NCBI RefSeq assembly: GCF_042661025.1
Contig: NZ_JBHSWH010000001.1
Coordinates: forward strand, 1,178,001-1,242,000
Length of the DNA: 64,000 bases
Direction: 5' to 3'
Origin: Flexivirga alba
Lineage (GTDB): Bacteria; Actinomycetota; Actinomycetes; Actinomycetales; Dermatophilaceae
Positions 35,709 through 44,383 of this stretch are shown here, piece by piece. The translations under genes were made by a program, and so were the position numbers. How positions within the stretch are numbered: the stretch's first letter is position 1; each line of letters opens with the position of its first letter. The notes under the pieces are model-generated. The model saw nothing but the letters and a program-made list of their open reading frames with translations. It was not told the DNA's origin and searched no databases.

Positions 35709-36917
35709 TCAGTCCACTACGCGCAGGCTGCGCGGTGTCACTCCAGGCTCCGGGAGCCGTAACGGCCTGTCGCCCGGGCTGATTCGGCCGAGCACCCTCG
35801 GCGTCCGCGCCCCGGTCAGGGACCGCCCGCCGCCATCCGGCAACACCCCGGGTATGCCGTGCCAGGTCAGGTAGCCGATCAGCGCCATCAGGTAGCCCTC
35901 CTTGTCGTCGACCGGCAGCCCGAGCTCGTCACTGGTCGTGAGCCGCGCGGGAGTCAGGTGCGCGGCCAGCCGGTCCATCAGCACTGGATTCCGCACGCCG
36001 CCACCGGAGGCGTAGATCTCCACCACGTTGTATGGCGCCAGCGCGTCCGCGACCGTCACCGCCGTCAGCTCGGTCAGCGTCGCGACGAGGTCGGCGATCC
36101 CCAGCCCGTGCTCGTATGACGCAAGGTAGTCCGCCCGAAAGAGCTCTCGCCCAGTCGATTTCGGCGCTGGCAGCGCGAAATATGGCTCGGCCAGCAAGCG
36201 CTCCAGCAGGGCCTGATCGACCCGGCCGGCAGCAGCGAGACGACCGTCTGCGTCATACGCCTGGACGCCGGAGGTGGCGCTCGAGACGGCTGCGTCGATG
36301 AGGCAGTTGGCCGGGCCGGTGTCGAACGCGGCGGTTCCGTGCGGCGATGTGACGGTGACGTTGGCGATGCCGCCCAGGTTGAGCAGGGCGCGCGGGGCCT
36401 GGTCTCGATACGGGCTCGTCCCTCGCCCCACTCGACCCGCAGCGCGCAACAGCAGCAGATCCATGGTCCCGGCGAGTGGTGCGCCCTGGCCACCGGCGGC
36501 GATGTCACGGCTACGAACATCGCTGACCACCGGCAGCCCCGTCCGCTCGACGATCGCCGCGGGCTGGCCAAGCTGCAGCCCGCCATACGCAACCCCGCCC
36601 TCGACCCAGTGAAAGATGGTCTGGCCGTGGCTGACCACGAGATCGGCGGACCCGCTTGCGAATTCATCGATCGCCGACTGCAGCGCGGCGGCGATCTCTT
36701 CGCCGGCGAGTATGTCGAGTCGGCATACGGCTTCGGCGGTCGTCGGCGCGGGCGGCAGCAGCGCGAGTAGACCGGCCCGGGTCGAGGGCGACCAGGGGTA
36801 CGTGCGGGCACCGAGCGGCCGCAGCGTCAGCTGCCCGCTGTCGGCGCCGCCGAGGTCGGCCACGGCGACATCGATGCCGTCGACCGAGGTGCCCGAGATG
36901 CAGCCGACGACGATCAC
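35709..36917 (-). CDS. anmK: Anhydro-N-acetylmuramic acid kinase
   Basis: 402 residues from GTG 36917, with GGAGG a few bases upstream. AnmK phosphorylates 1,6-anhydro-MurNAc from peptidoglycan turnover to MurNAc-6-phosphate, the substrate of the divergent murQ. The family markers GCISGTSVDGIDVAVADL, VSHGQTIFHW, ALLNLGGIANVTV and GGGVRNP are present. Oddly, a REP-like repeat (36401-36440) encodes a short extra stretch, RVGRGTSPYRDQ, just before LLNLGG, without breaking the frame. Confidence 0.93.
   Translation of the reverse strand: MIVVGCISGTSVDGIDVAVADLGGADSGQLTLRPLGARTYPWSPSTRAGLLALLPPAPTTAEAVCRLDILAGEEIAAALQSAIDEFASGSADLVVSHGQTIFHWVEGGVAYGGLQLGQPAAIVERTGLPVVSDVRSRDIAAGGQGAPLAGTMDLLLLRAAGRVGRGTSPYRDQAPRALLNLGGIANVTVTSPHGTAAFDTGPANCLIDAAVSSATSGVQAYDADGRLAAAGRVDQALLERLLAEPYFALPAPKSTGRELFRADYLASYEHGLGIADLVATLTELTAVTVADALAPYNVVEIYASGGGVRNPVLMDRLAAHLTPARLTTSDELGLPVDDKEGYLMALIGYLTWHGIPGVLPDGGGRSLTGARTPRVLGRISPGDRPLRLPEPGVTPRSLRVVD
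36401..36440. repeat. REP-like repeat inside the anmK coding sequence
   Basis: GGTCTCGATACG-GGCTCGTCC and then CCACTCGACCCGC match the dispersed element in the 565-752 gap (GGTCTCGATACG, then CTACTCGACC). It lies wholly inside anmK and keeps its frame, adding about 12 residues. Another copy, inverted, is at 51556-51597. Confidence 0.75.
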
Positions 36918-37196
36918 GGGGCCTCCGGGTTTCCTCAGGTTGTTCCCAGCTAACGGGCAGACACTCTGCAAGTTCTGGCGTTGTGCGCCGGAATCGTGCG
37001 CAAACGTGCACTATGAGTCACGGCATGGCCCTGGTCAGGATATGTCAATCTTTTCCAGGTGGAGAGACACTCCTGGCACCTTATTTTCATACGATGGTTA
37101 CAGTGACCGGGCACAAGATCAGGTGGTTCGGGGGAACGACCGACCGCTGAACGAACACCTTGCGACGCCCCGCGCCGAAGGTCGGAAAGGGACGTC
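36918..37196. promoter_or_regulatory. Divergent promoter region between anmK and rpiR-murQ
   Basis: 279 bases with an AT-richer centre, e.g. CCTTATTTTCATACGATGG near 37079. CCAGGTGGAGAGACACTCCTGG-type symmetry (37055-37076: CCAGG, 12 bases, CCTGG) could be an operator for the RpiR regulator. A clear -35/-10 pair could not be fixed. Confidence 0.4.
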
Positions 37197-38138
37197 ATGA
37201 CGAAGGAACCAGGTGACTCAACGGGCGATCCCACGCGCGACGTGCTTGTCCGCATGCGATCCTCGCTGCCGCAACTGCAGCCGGCCGAACACCGCGTCGC
37301 CGAGGTCGTGTTGCGCGATCCAGCGGGCGCCGCGCACCTGTCGATCACCGAGCTGGCCGAGCGTGCGGAGACCTCTGTCGCGACCGTGGCGCGCTTCAGC
37401 CACAGCGTCGGTTTCGGCGGCTATCCCCAGCTGCGACTCGCGTTGGCCGGAGCTGCCGCCCGTGAGTCGGCACTTGGCGGCCCGACGCGCCAGCCGCCGG
37501 CAGACCTGAACGAAGCACAGACCACCGAGGACATCGTCGCAGCGATCGTGCACCACGAGGTGCGGGCGTTGCAGGAGACTGCCGAGCACCTCGACCTGGC
37601 GGCGCTCGATGCGGCCGTCGCGGCTGTTGCCGCGGCGCCCCGGGTGGAGATCTTCGGCGTCGGCGCGAGCGGCCTGGTCGCCACCGACCTGCAGTACAAA
37701 CTGATCCGAGCCGGCCGAATCGCCTTTGCCTGGACCGAGTTTCACGCCGCGATGACCTCGGCCGTGTTGCTCGGCTCCTCCGACGTTGCCATCGGCGTCT
37801 CGCACTCCGGCAGCACCCAGGATGTCGTCGAGGCGCTCGCCGCGGCCAAGAAGGCCGGCGCGACCACGATCGCCATCACCAACTTCTCCGGTGCCCCGAT
37901 CGTCGAGTATGCCGACATCGTGCTGACCACGGCGGCTCGCGAGACCGCCTTCCGCTCTGGTGCGCTGGCCAGCCGGACCGCCCAGCTGGCGGTGGTCGAC
38001 TTCCTCTTCGTCGGAGTCGCACGGACCTCCTTGGAAGCCACCACCGAGGCGCTCCGGCGCACGCACGAAGCAGTCCGCGATCCGAAGCCGATGAAACGGC
38101 GGCGCAAGGCGGCGGCCGGCGGAAAGACAAGTAAATGA
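37197..38138 (+). CDS. RpiR-family regulator of peptidoglycan recycling
   Basis: 313 residues, ribosome site AAAGGGA. An N-terminal RpiR helix-turn-helix (ITELAERAETSVATVARFSH) is followed by a SIS sugar-phosphate domain (EIFGVGASGLVATDLQYKLI, VAIGVSHSGSTQDVVEAL). SIS domains of such regulators often sense MurNAc-6-phosphate or a related sugar phosphate. It overlaps murQ by 4 bases and faces anmK, so the regulator probably controls both. Confidence 0.9.
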   Translation: MTKEPGDSTGDPTRDVLVRMRSSLPQLQPAEHRVAEVVLRDPAGAAHLSITELAERAETSVATVARFSHSVGFGGYPQLRLALAGAAARESALGGPTRQPPADLNEAQTTEDIVAAIVHHEVRALQETAEHLDLAALDAAVAAVAAAPRVEIFGVGASGLVATDLQYKLIRAGRIAFAWTEFHAAMTSAVLLGSSDVAIGVSHSGSTQDVVEALAAAKKAGATTIAITNFSGAPIVEYADIVLTTAARETAFRSGALASRTAQLAVVDFLFVGVARTSLEATTEALRRTHEAVRDPKPMKRRRKAAAGGKTSK

Positions 38139-39031
38139 ATCTCGGTGAGTTGACCACCGAAGCGCGCAATCCCCGCAGTGCCGACCTCGATGCGATGGAC
38201 ACCCGGCAACTGCTGGAGCTGATGAACGACGAGGACCAGACCGTGGCCGTCGCGGTGCGCGCTGCGCTGCCGGAGATCACCGAGGCGGTGGATCTGATCG
38301 CCGGGTCACTGCGTTCCGGTGGCCGGCTGATCTACGTCGGCGCCGGCACGAGCGGACGGCTCGGCCTGCTCGATGCGGTCGAGTGCCCACCGACCTTCGA
38401 CACCGACCCGGACCAGGTGACCGCGCTGCTGGCCGGCGGCCAAGGTGCGTTCGTCGAAGCAGTGGAGGGCGCGGAGGACGACCTGGCCACCGCAGCTGCC
38501 GACGTCGACGGACTGGCCGTCGGACCCGACGACACGGTGGTCGGCATCGCCGCGAGCGGGCGTACGCCATACGTCATCGCCGGCCTGCGCCGGGCACGGG
38601 AGCGGGGCGCACAGACTGTCGCGCTCGCCTGCAACAAGAATTCGCTGATCGGCGCCGAGGCGCGGGTGGCAATCGAGGTCGCGACCGGCCCCGAGGTGCT
38701 GACCGGGTCCACCCGGCTGAAGGCCGGCACCGCGCAGAAGATGGTCTGCAACATGCTGTCGACCGGGGCGATGGTGCGGATCGGCAAGACCTACGGCAAC
38801 TTCATGGTCGACATGCGCCCGACCAACGACAAGCTGGTCGACCGCGCTCGCCGGATCGTCGCAGCCGCAACGGAGTCGGACGAGCAGACCGCTGCCGACG
38901 CTCTCACTGCGGCCGGTGGGCGGACCAAGGTCGCGGTCGTGATGCTGCTTGCCGGTGTCGACGCAGCTGCGGCCGAGCAACTGCTCGAGAAGGGCAGCGG
39001 CAGCGTGTCCGCCAGTCTGCACAATTTGTGA
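38135..39031 (+). CDS. murQ: N-acetylmuramic acid 6-phosphate etherase
   Basis: 298 residues with the conserved SIS core: TEARNPRSADLDAMDTRQLL, YVGAGTSGRLGLLDAVECPP (sugar binding), GIAASGRTPYVIAG and STRLKAGTAQKMVCNMLSTG. MurQ splits MurNAc-6-phosphate into GlcNAc-6-phosphate and lactate in the cytoplasm, downstream of AnmK. Full length for the family. ATGA overlap couples it to the regulator. Confidence 0.97.
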   Translation: MNLGELTTEARNPRSADLDAMDTRQLLELMNDEDQTVAVAVRAALPEITEAVDLIAGSLRSGGRLIYVGAGTSGRLGLLDAVECPPTFDTDPDQVTALLAGGQGAFVEAVEGAEDDLATAAADVDGLAVGPDDTVVGIAASGRTPYVIAGLRRARERGAQTVALACNKNSLIGAEARVAIEVATGPEVLTGSTRLKAGTAQKMVCNMLSTGAMVRIGKTYGNFMVDMRPTNDKLVDRARRIVAAATESDEQTAADALTAAGGRTKVAVVMLLAGVDAAAAEQLLEKGSGSVSASLHNL

Positions 39032-39064
39032 AACACGCCACGTCGGCGTTCTACAGTTGTCGGC

Positions 39065-40549
39065 ATGACGAACCTCGCCGCGAACCTCGCCCGTACAGCG
39101 GAGCAACACCCGGACGTGGTGGCGATCAAGCTCGACGACTTCACGCTGTCCTACGCCCAACTGCGTGATGCCGCAGCGAAGTTCGCCGGCAAGTTGGTGG
39201 CGCGCGGCATACAGCCTGGGGATCGGGTCGCGTTGTCGCAGCCCAACCTGCCGACCTTCCCGGTGATCTTCTACGGCGCGCTGTGGGCCGGCGCGACGGT
39301 CGTGCCGATGAACCCGCTCTTCAAACCGCGCGAAATCTCTTACTACCTCAGCGATTCCGGCGCTTCGGTGATGTTCGGTATGCCGGGAGACGGACCGCAG
39401 GGCGCCCAGGACGCTGGCACCGATTTCGAGCTGGTCGACCCTGCAGACCAAGCAGGTCTGCTCGGGGACGCGGACCCGCTGCCGACGCCGGTGGAGCGCG
39501 CCGACGACGACACCGCCGTCATCCTCTACACCTCCGGCACCACCGGCCGGCCGAAGGGCGCTGAGCTGACCCACCACAACCTGGACGACAACTGCGAGAT
39601 GGTGGTCGACCAGTTGGTGCACGTCGGCCCGGGCGACGTGATCATGGGCTGCCTGCCGCTCTTCCACGTCTTCGGGCTGACTTGCGGTCTCAATGCAGCA
39701 GTCCGCAGCGGCGCCACGATGACCCTGATCCCGCGCTTCGAGCCGGGCAAGGTGCTGGAGATCATGCAGCGCGACCGGGCGACGGTCTTCCAGGGTGTGC
39801 CGACGATGTACAACGCAATGCTGACCGCAGTCGGGGACCAGGACGTCGACGTTTCCTCGTTGCGGACCTGCTGCTCGGGTGGGGCGGCGCTGCCGGGAGA
39901 GGTCATGCGCAAGTTCGAGGAGCGTTTCGGCGCCAAGATCCTGGAGGGCTACGGCCTGTCCGAGACCTCCCCGGTCGCGTCGTTCAACCTGCCGGACAAG
40001 CCGCGCAAGGTCGGTTCGATCGGGGTGCCGTTGGCGGGCGTCGAGATGCGCCTGGCTCAGTCCGACGGCAGCGACACCCCCGCGGGTGAGATCGGTGAGA
40101 TCGCCATCAAGGGCGACCTGATCATGAAGGGCTACTGGGGCCGGCCGGACGCCACGGCCGAGGCGGTGCGTGACGGCTGGTTCTACTCCGGCGACCTGGC
40201 CAAGATGGACGAGGACGGCTACTTCTTCATCGTCGATCGATCCAAGGACATGATCATCCGCGGTGGCTACAACGTCTATCCGCGCGAGGTGGAGGAAGTC
40301 CTCTACGAGCACCCGGACGTCGTGGAGGCCGCGGTCATCGGCGTGCCGCACCCGCACTACGGCGAGGACGTCGCGGCATACGTCGTGCGCTCGCCGGGAT
40401 CGAATCTGGATGCCGAGACGTTGACCGGTTACGTGAAGGAGCGGGTGGCGGCATACAAATATCCGCGGACGATCACGTTCATCGACGCGTTGCCCAAGGG
40501 TGCGACCGGCAAGATCCTCAAGCGCGAACTGCGTGAGCCGACGAGTTGA
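39065..40549 (+). CDS. Acyl-CoA synthetase / AMP-binding ligase (FadD-like)
   Basis: 494 residues. ANL-family motifs in order: LYTSGTTGRPKGAELTH (P-loop), EGYGLSETSP, YSGDLAKMDEDGYFFI and RGGYNVYPREVEEVL. It adenylates a fatty or other carboxylic acid and transfers it to CoA. Length and motifs match medium/long-chain ligases. Its stop codon overlaps the -35 box of the next gene's promoter. The substrate is not readable. Confidence 0.92.
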   Translation: MTNLAANLARTAEQHPDVVAIKLDDFTLSYAQLRDAAAKFAGKLVARGIQPGDRVALSQPNLPTFPVIFYGALWAGATVVPMNPLFKPREISYYLSDSGASVMFGMPGDGPQGAQDAGTDFELVDPADQAGLLGDADPLPTPVERADDDTAVILYTSGTTGRPKGAELTHHNLDDNCEMVVDQLVHVGPGDVIMGCLPLFHVFGLTCGLNAAVRSGATMTLIPRFEPGKVLEIMQRDRATVFQGVPTMYNAMLTAVGDQDVDVSSLRTCCSGGAALPGEVMRKFEERFGAKILEGYGLSETSPVASFNLPDKPRKVGSIGVPLAGVEMRLAQSDGSDTPAGEIGEIAIKGDLIMKGYWGRPDATAEAVRDGWFYSGDLAKMDEDGYFFIVDRSKDMIIRGGYNVYPREVEEVLYEHPDVVEAAVIGVPHPHYGEDVAAYVVRSPGSNLDAETLTGYVKERVAAYKYPRTITFIDALPKGATGKILKRELREPTS

Positions 40550-40575
40550 CAACGCATAGTATTACTATGTAACAT
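40546..40575 (+). promoter_or_regulatory. Promoter with palindromic operator, likely leaderless marR
   Basis: TTGACA (40546-40551), an 18-base spacer and TAACAT (40570-40575) form a recognisable promoter. The spacer holds the palindrome CATAGTA-T-TACTATG (40555-40569). A start of transcription 7 bases on would fall on the ATG at 40582, so the message may be leaderless. The palindrome is a natural binding site for the MarR protein itself. Confidence 0.7.
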
Positions 40576-40581
40576 TCGGCC

Positions 40582-41022
40582 ATGAAACCCGGAACTGTCG
40601 ATCTCGAAGGCGCCAGACTGCTGAGTGCCGTCGCTCGACTCAACAGGTGGGCGACCCGGCACGCCGAGTTGCGGATCCCGCCGGCGCAGGGCCGGCTGCT
40701 GTCGCTGATCGACGAGTTGGGGGCCACCCGCATCGGTGAACTCGCGCACGCCGACCATTGCAGCCAGCCGACGATGACCACACAGGTCCAGCGCCTCGAA
40801 GCGGCCGGCTGGGCGACGCGTTCGACCGACGCGCACGACGCGCGGGTCGCGCTCATATCTCTCACCGAGGAAGGTCGCAACCAGCTGCAACTGCTGCGGG
40901 CCGCCCGCGCCCATGCACTCGCGCCGGAGCTGGCCAGACTGAGCGACCAGGAGCGGGACGCGCTGCGCAGCGCGACGGAGATCATCCTGCGCGTGGTTCA
41001 CCCCAGGGACGATGACCAGTAG
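40582..41022 (+). CDS. MarR-family transcriptional regulator
   Basis: 146 residues with a winged helix: LSLIDELGATRIGELAHADH, CSQPTMTTQVQRLEAAGW and the wing STDAHDARVALISLTEEGR. It probably represses its own gene through the palindrome upstream. It also lies next to a FadD-like ligase gene, whose product's substrates could be its ligands (inference). Confidence 0.92.
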   Translation: MKPGTVDLEGARLLSAVARLNRWATRHAELRIPPAQGRLLSLIDELGATRIGELAHADHCSQPTMTTQVQRLEAAGWATRSTDAHDARVALISLTEEGRNQLQLLRAARAHALAPELARLSDQERDALRSATEIILRVVHPRDDDQ

Positions 41023-41049
41023 TCACCCGCGGGCCGTAATCTGAGCCGT

Positions 41050-42123
41050 ATGTCTAGGGTCCACCCCGCAGCGCGTGCCGAGGACGCCGTCAACGCCGTC
41101 GTGGCCAGGCGGCTGCGCAAACGTGGCTGGAAGCTGCAGGTCCTGCCCTACACCGGGTATGCCGGCACCGGTTTCGCCCGGTTGCTGGCCCGCGTCGTGC
41201 TGGCCCGCGACGGCCAGCCCACGACCGCGCCGACCGCCGAGGACGCGCCCACCCGCCGCGGTTTCAAGGTCTTCTTCACCGCGCCGCTCGCCGAGGTCGA
41301 CGTGCGACTGCGCTGCGGCGATGCGACGGCCGTCGCCACCACCGACCGTGGCGGCTACCTCGACGTAGAGCTGCGCGACCACGGGCTGGAGCCCGGCTGG
41401 CGCACCGCGACCATCACCGTCGACGACCTGGACGTCGAAGTGCCGATCCAGGTCATCTCCCCGGACACCCGGTTCGGCATCATCAGCGACGTCGACGACA
41501 CCTGCCTGGTGACAACGCTGCCGCGGCCGATGATCGCCGCCTGGAACAGCTTCGTCCTCGAGGAGACCGCCCGCAAAGTCGTGCCGGGGATGCCGGCCAT
41601 GTACCGCTCGCTGTTGGCGGACCAGCCCGGAGCGCCGATCTTCTATCTGTCGACCGGCGCCTGGAACACCCAGCCGATCCTGACGCGCTTCCTGCGCCGG
41701 CACGGGTTTCCGTCCGGCCCGGCCCTGCTCACCGACTGGGGCCCGACCAACGACAGCATCTTCCGCAGCGGGCAAGCGCACAAGCGGGCGTCGTTGCGGC
41801 GGCTGGCCGCCGAATTCCCGCACATCGAGTGGCTGCTCGTCGGCGACGACGGCCAGCACGACCCGGTGATCTACGAAGACTTCGCCGTCGAGCACCCCGA
41901 CAACGTGGCGGCCATCGCGATCCGACAGCTCACCGCGACCCAGCAGCTGCTGTCGCACGGCCACCCGCTGGTGCGCGACGAGCTGCGCGGCCGCCTGGCG
42001 CGAATGTTGGTCTGTGAGGGACCGGACGGCTTCACGCTGCACCGGCTGGTGCGCAAGGCGCTCGCCGACAGTGCCGTCTCTGACAAGGCCGTCTCGGACA
42101 AGCGGAGTGATGCTGATGCCTGA
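41050..42123 (+). CDS. DUF2183 / App1-like phosphatase-fold protein
   Basis: 357 residues. A beta-type N-terminal domain (RGFKVFFTAPLAEVDVRLRC) precedes a HAD-like DUF2183 domain: FGIISDVDDTCLVT (nucleophile-type DVDDT), PIFYLSTGAWNTQPILTRFL and HIEWLLVGDDGQHDP. Yeast App1 in this family is a phosphatidate phosphatase, so a lipid or phosphoester target is possible. Its end overlaps the DNA glycosylase start by 8 bases, suggesting co-expression. Confidence 0.85.
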   Translation: MSRVHPAARAEDAVNAVVARRLRKRGWKLQVLPYTGYAGTGFARLLARVVLARDGQPTTAPTAEDAPTRRGFKVFFTAPLAEVDVRLRCGDATAVATTDRGGYLDVELRDHGLEPGWRTATITVDDLDVEVPIQVISPDTRFGIISDVDDTCLVTTLPRPMIAAWNSFVLEETARKVVPGMPAMYRSLLADQPGAPIFYLSTGAWNTQPILTRFLRRHGFPSGPALLTDWGPTNDSIFRSGQAHKRASLRRLAAEFPHIEWLLVGDDGQHDPVIYEDFAVEHPDNVAAIAIRQLTATQQLLSHGHPLVRDELRGRLARMLVCEGPDGFTLHRLVRKALADSAVSDKAVSDKRSDADA

Positions 42124-42970
42124 GCTACCCGAAGTGCAGGGCCTGGTCGATTTCCTGGCGTCCCGAGTCGTTGGCCTGCCGGTCGCGCGAGTCGACCTCG
42201 GGTCCTTCTCGGCGCTGAAAACCTATGACCCGCCGGTGGATTCGCTCGGCGGGCTCACGGTCACCGGTGTCGCTCGGCACGGCAAGTGGGTCGACATCGA
42301 CGTCGACGGCATCCATCTGGTCTTCCATCTGTCCCGTGCCGGCTGGCTGCGCTGGTCCGACGCGCTGCCGCAGACGGTCGTGCGCCCGGGCAAGTCGCCG
42401 ATCGCACTGCGGATGCGGTTCGCCGATGACTCCGGCTTCGACCTCACCGAGGCCGGCACCCAGAAGCGGCTGGCTGCGTATGTCGTGCGGGATCCTTCGG
42501 AGGTGCCGGGCATCGCGTCGCTGGGACCGGATCCGCTGTCTTTGTCGCGGGCCGACTTCGCGGGGTTGCTCGCCGGATCGCGCAGTCAGATCAAAGGGCT
42601 ACTGCGTGACCAGTCGGTGCTGGCGGGTGTGGGCAACGCCTACTCCGACGAGGTGCTGCATGCCGCGAAGCTCTCGCCATACGCGACGGCCGGGAAGCTG
42701 GACGGCCAGGCGGTCGATCGGCTGTATGACGCGCTGCGCGACATACTCGCCGAGGCGATCGCGGCGGCGTCGGGCAAGCCGGCCAAGGACCTCAAGGACG
42801 CCAAGCGCGCCGGCATGCGGGTGCACGGGCGCGCCGGCGAGAAGTGTCCGGTGTGCGGTGACGTGGTCCGTGAGGTGTCGTTCGCGGATCGGTCGATGCA
42901 ATATTGCGCGACCTGCCAGACCGGCGGGAAGCCGCTGGCCGACCGCCGGATGTCGCGCCTGCTCAAATGA
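42116..42970 (+). CDS. Fpg/Nei-family DNA glycosylase
   Basis: 284 residues beginning MPELPE, whose Pro-2 and Glu-3 are the catalytic residues after Met removal. The helix-two-turn-helix (GVGNAYSDEVLHAAKLSP) and a C-terminal zinc finger (KCPVCGDVV ... YCATCQTGG) are intact. It removes oxidised bases and cuts at the lesion. Whether it is MutM (8-oxoG) or Nei (pyrimidines) cannot be settled by eye. Confidence 0.93.
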   Translation: MPELPEVQGLVDFLASRVVGLPVARVDLGSFSALKTYDPPVDSLGGLTVTGVARHGKWVDIDVDGIHLVFHLSRAGWLRWSDALPQTVVRPGKSPIALRMRFADDSGFDLTEAGTQKRLAAYVVRDPSEVPGIASLGPDPLSLSRADFAGLLAGSRSQIKGLLRDQSVLAGVGNAYSDEVLHAAKLSPYATAGKLDGQAVDRLYDALRDILAEAIAAASGKPAKDLKDAKRAGMRVHGRAGEKCPVCGDVVREVSFADRSMQYCATCQTGGKPLADRRMSRLLK

Positions 42971-43056
42971 CCGAGAGGAGTACCGAACGATCGACAGGAG
43001 TATGGATTTGCAGTGTTTTCGTACTCCCCTCGGTCAGGTGCTACTCCTCTCGGTCA
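42968..43056. repeat. Inverted repeat with doubled right arm
   Basis: TGACCGAGAGGAGTA (42968-42982, starting at the glycosylase stop) is inversely repeated at 43042-43056 (TACTCCTCTCGGTCA) and, with one mismatch, at 43022-43036. The two right arms are 20 bases apart. The pair can act as alternative terminators, or it is a small repeat element. Confidence 0.7.
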
Positions 43057-43085
43057 TGGATAGGGCGGCCTGACAGGATGGAGAC

Positions 43086-43415
43086 ATGACTGATTCCACG
43101 ACGCCCGAGCAATTGGCGGACGACGCCGTCGTGATCGACGTGCGCGAACAGAACGAATGGGACGCCGGTCACGCGCCGGGCGCCATACACATTCCGCTGG
43201 GTGAGCTGCCGGAGCGCCTCGGTGAGTTGCCCGAGGCCGACGAGCGTGACCCGCTGCCGATCATCTGCCGTTCCGGCAACCGGTCGGGGCGCGCGGTCGC
43301 CTGGCTCAACCAGCAGGGTTTCGATGTGGCCAACGTCGAGGGCGGCATGAAGCAGTGGGCGTTCGCCGGCAAGCCGGTTGTCGCCGACTCGGGGGCCGAC
43401 GGCCAGGTGATGTAG
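43086..43415 (+). CDS. Rhodanese-domain protein
   Basis: 109 residues, ribosome site AGGATGGAG. A single rhodanese domain: VIDVREQNEWDAGHAPGAIH and the active-site loop IICRSGNRSG, with the catalytic cysteine followed by four residues and arginine. It moves sulfane sulfur or detoxifies reactive sulfur in the cytoplasm. The length is right for a one-domain enzyme. Confidence 0.92.
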   Translation: MTDSTTPEQLADDAVVIDVREQNEWDAGHAPGAIHIPLGELPERLGELPEADERDPLPIICRSGNRSGRAVAWLNQQGFDVANVEGGMKQWAFAGKPVVADSGADGQVM

Positions 43416-43440
43416 GTCCGGCCGCCTTTACACTGCCGCG

Positions 43441-44289
43441 GTGAACATCCTGTCGATCCAGTCCTCGGTGGCCTACGGTCACGCGGGCAACAGCTCTGCG
43501 GTCTTTCCGTTGCAGCGCCTCGGTTTTGAGGTGTGGCCGGTCTACACGGTGCACTTCTCCAACCACACCGGGTATGGCGAGTGGCGCGGGCCGGTCTTCG
43601 AGCCGGAGACGGTTGCCGACGTGATCACCGGCATCGAGGAGCGCGGTGTGCTCGGCGAGTGTGACGCCGTGCTGTCGGGGTATCAGGGCGGCGAACAGGT
43701 CGGGGCGGTGATCCTCGACGCGGTTGCGCGGGTCAAGGCGGCGAACCCGAAGGCGATCTACTGCGCCGACCCGGTGATGGGGGACGTGGAGCGCGGGTTC
43801 TTCGTGCGGCCCGGCATACCGGAGTTCATGCGGGACAAGGTGATTCCCGCAGCGGACATCGTCACGCCCAACCAGTTCGAGCTGGATTATCTGACCGGCT
43901 CCGAGGTGCACACGGTCGACGGCCTGCTGTCGGCTGTGGACGCGCTCCGCGACCGCGGCCCGCGCACGGTGCTGGTCACGTCCGTGCAAACCGACGAAAC
44001 CCCAGCAGACTCAGTGCAACTCGCGGTCGCCACCGACGACGGCGCGTGGCTGGTGACGACGCCGCTGCTACCGATGTATGTCTCCGGTGCCGGCGACGCC
44101 ACCGCCGCGATCTTCCTGGCGCGTTGGCTGACCGAAGACCCCGCGAAAGCGCTTGCCGACACTGCGGATTCGGTCTTCTCGATCATGGAACGCACTCACC
44201 AGGCAGGCACCCGCGAGATCCAGCTGGTGCAGTCGCAGGACGCGATCGCCCACCCGCAAGGCCGCTTCGAAGTTGTGCGCCTGCGCTGA
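43441..44289 (+). CDS. pdxY: Pyridoxal kinase
   Basis: 282 residues from GTG. Ribokinase-like pyridoxal kinase motifs: ILSIQSSVAYGHAGNSSAVF at the start, CADPVMGD in the middle and the late anion-hole loop VSGAGDATAAIFLAR. It phosphorylates pyridoxal for vitamin B6 salvage. Length and order match PdxY. Confidence 0.95.
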   Translation: MNILSIQSSVAYGHAGNSSAVFPLQRLGFEVWPVYTVHFSNHTGYGEWRGPVFEPETVADVITGIEERGVLGECDAVLSGYQGGEQVGAVILDAVARVKAANPKAIYCADPVMGDVERGFFVRPGIPEFMRDKVIPAADIVTPNQFELDYLTGSEVHTVDGLLSAVDALRDRGPRTVLVTSVQTDETPADSVQLAVATDDGAWLVTTPLLPMYVSGAGDATAAIFLARWLTEDPAKALADTADSVFSIMERTHQAGTREIQLVQSQDAIAHPQGRFEVVRLR

Positions 44290-44383
44290 CTGACTGACCG
44301 ACGATCCACCCCAGCCGAATGACGGCTTCTTCGCCGAGTGGCGGTCCGATCCGGGATCTCACCGTCACTCGCTGAGAGAGCCG

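Noticed and set aside
38306..40552. 748-codon minus-strand frame under murQ and the acyl-CoA ligase
   Set aside because: A high-GC shadow of two certain genes; arginine/histidine-rich and without domain motifs.
43441..43500. Ribosome site for the pdxY GTG
   Set aside because: No convincing site was seen; the start is set by family length instead.
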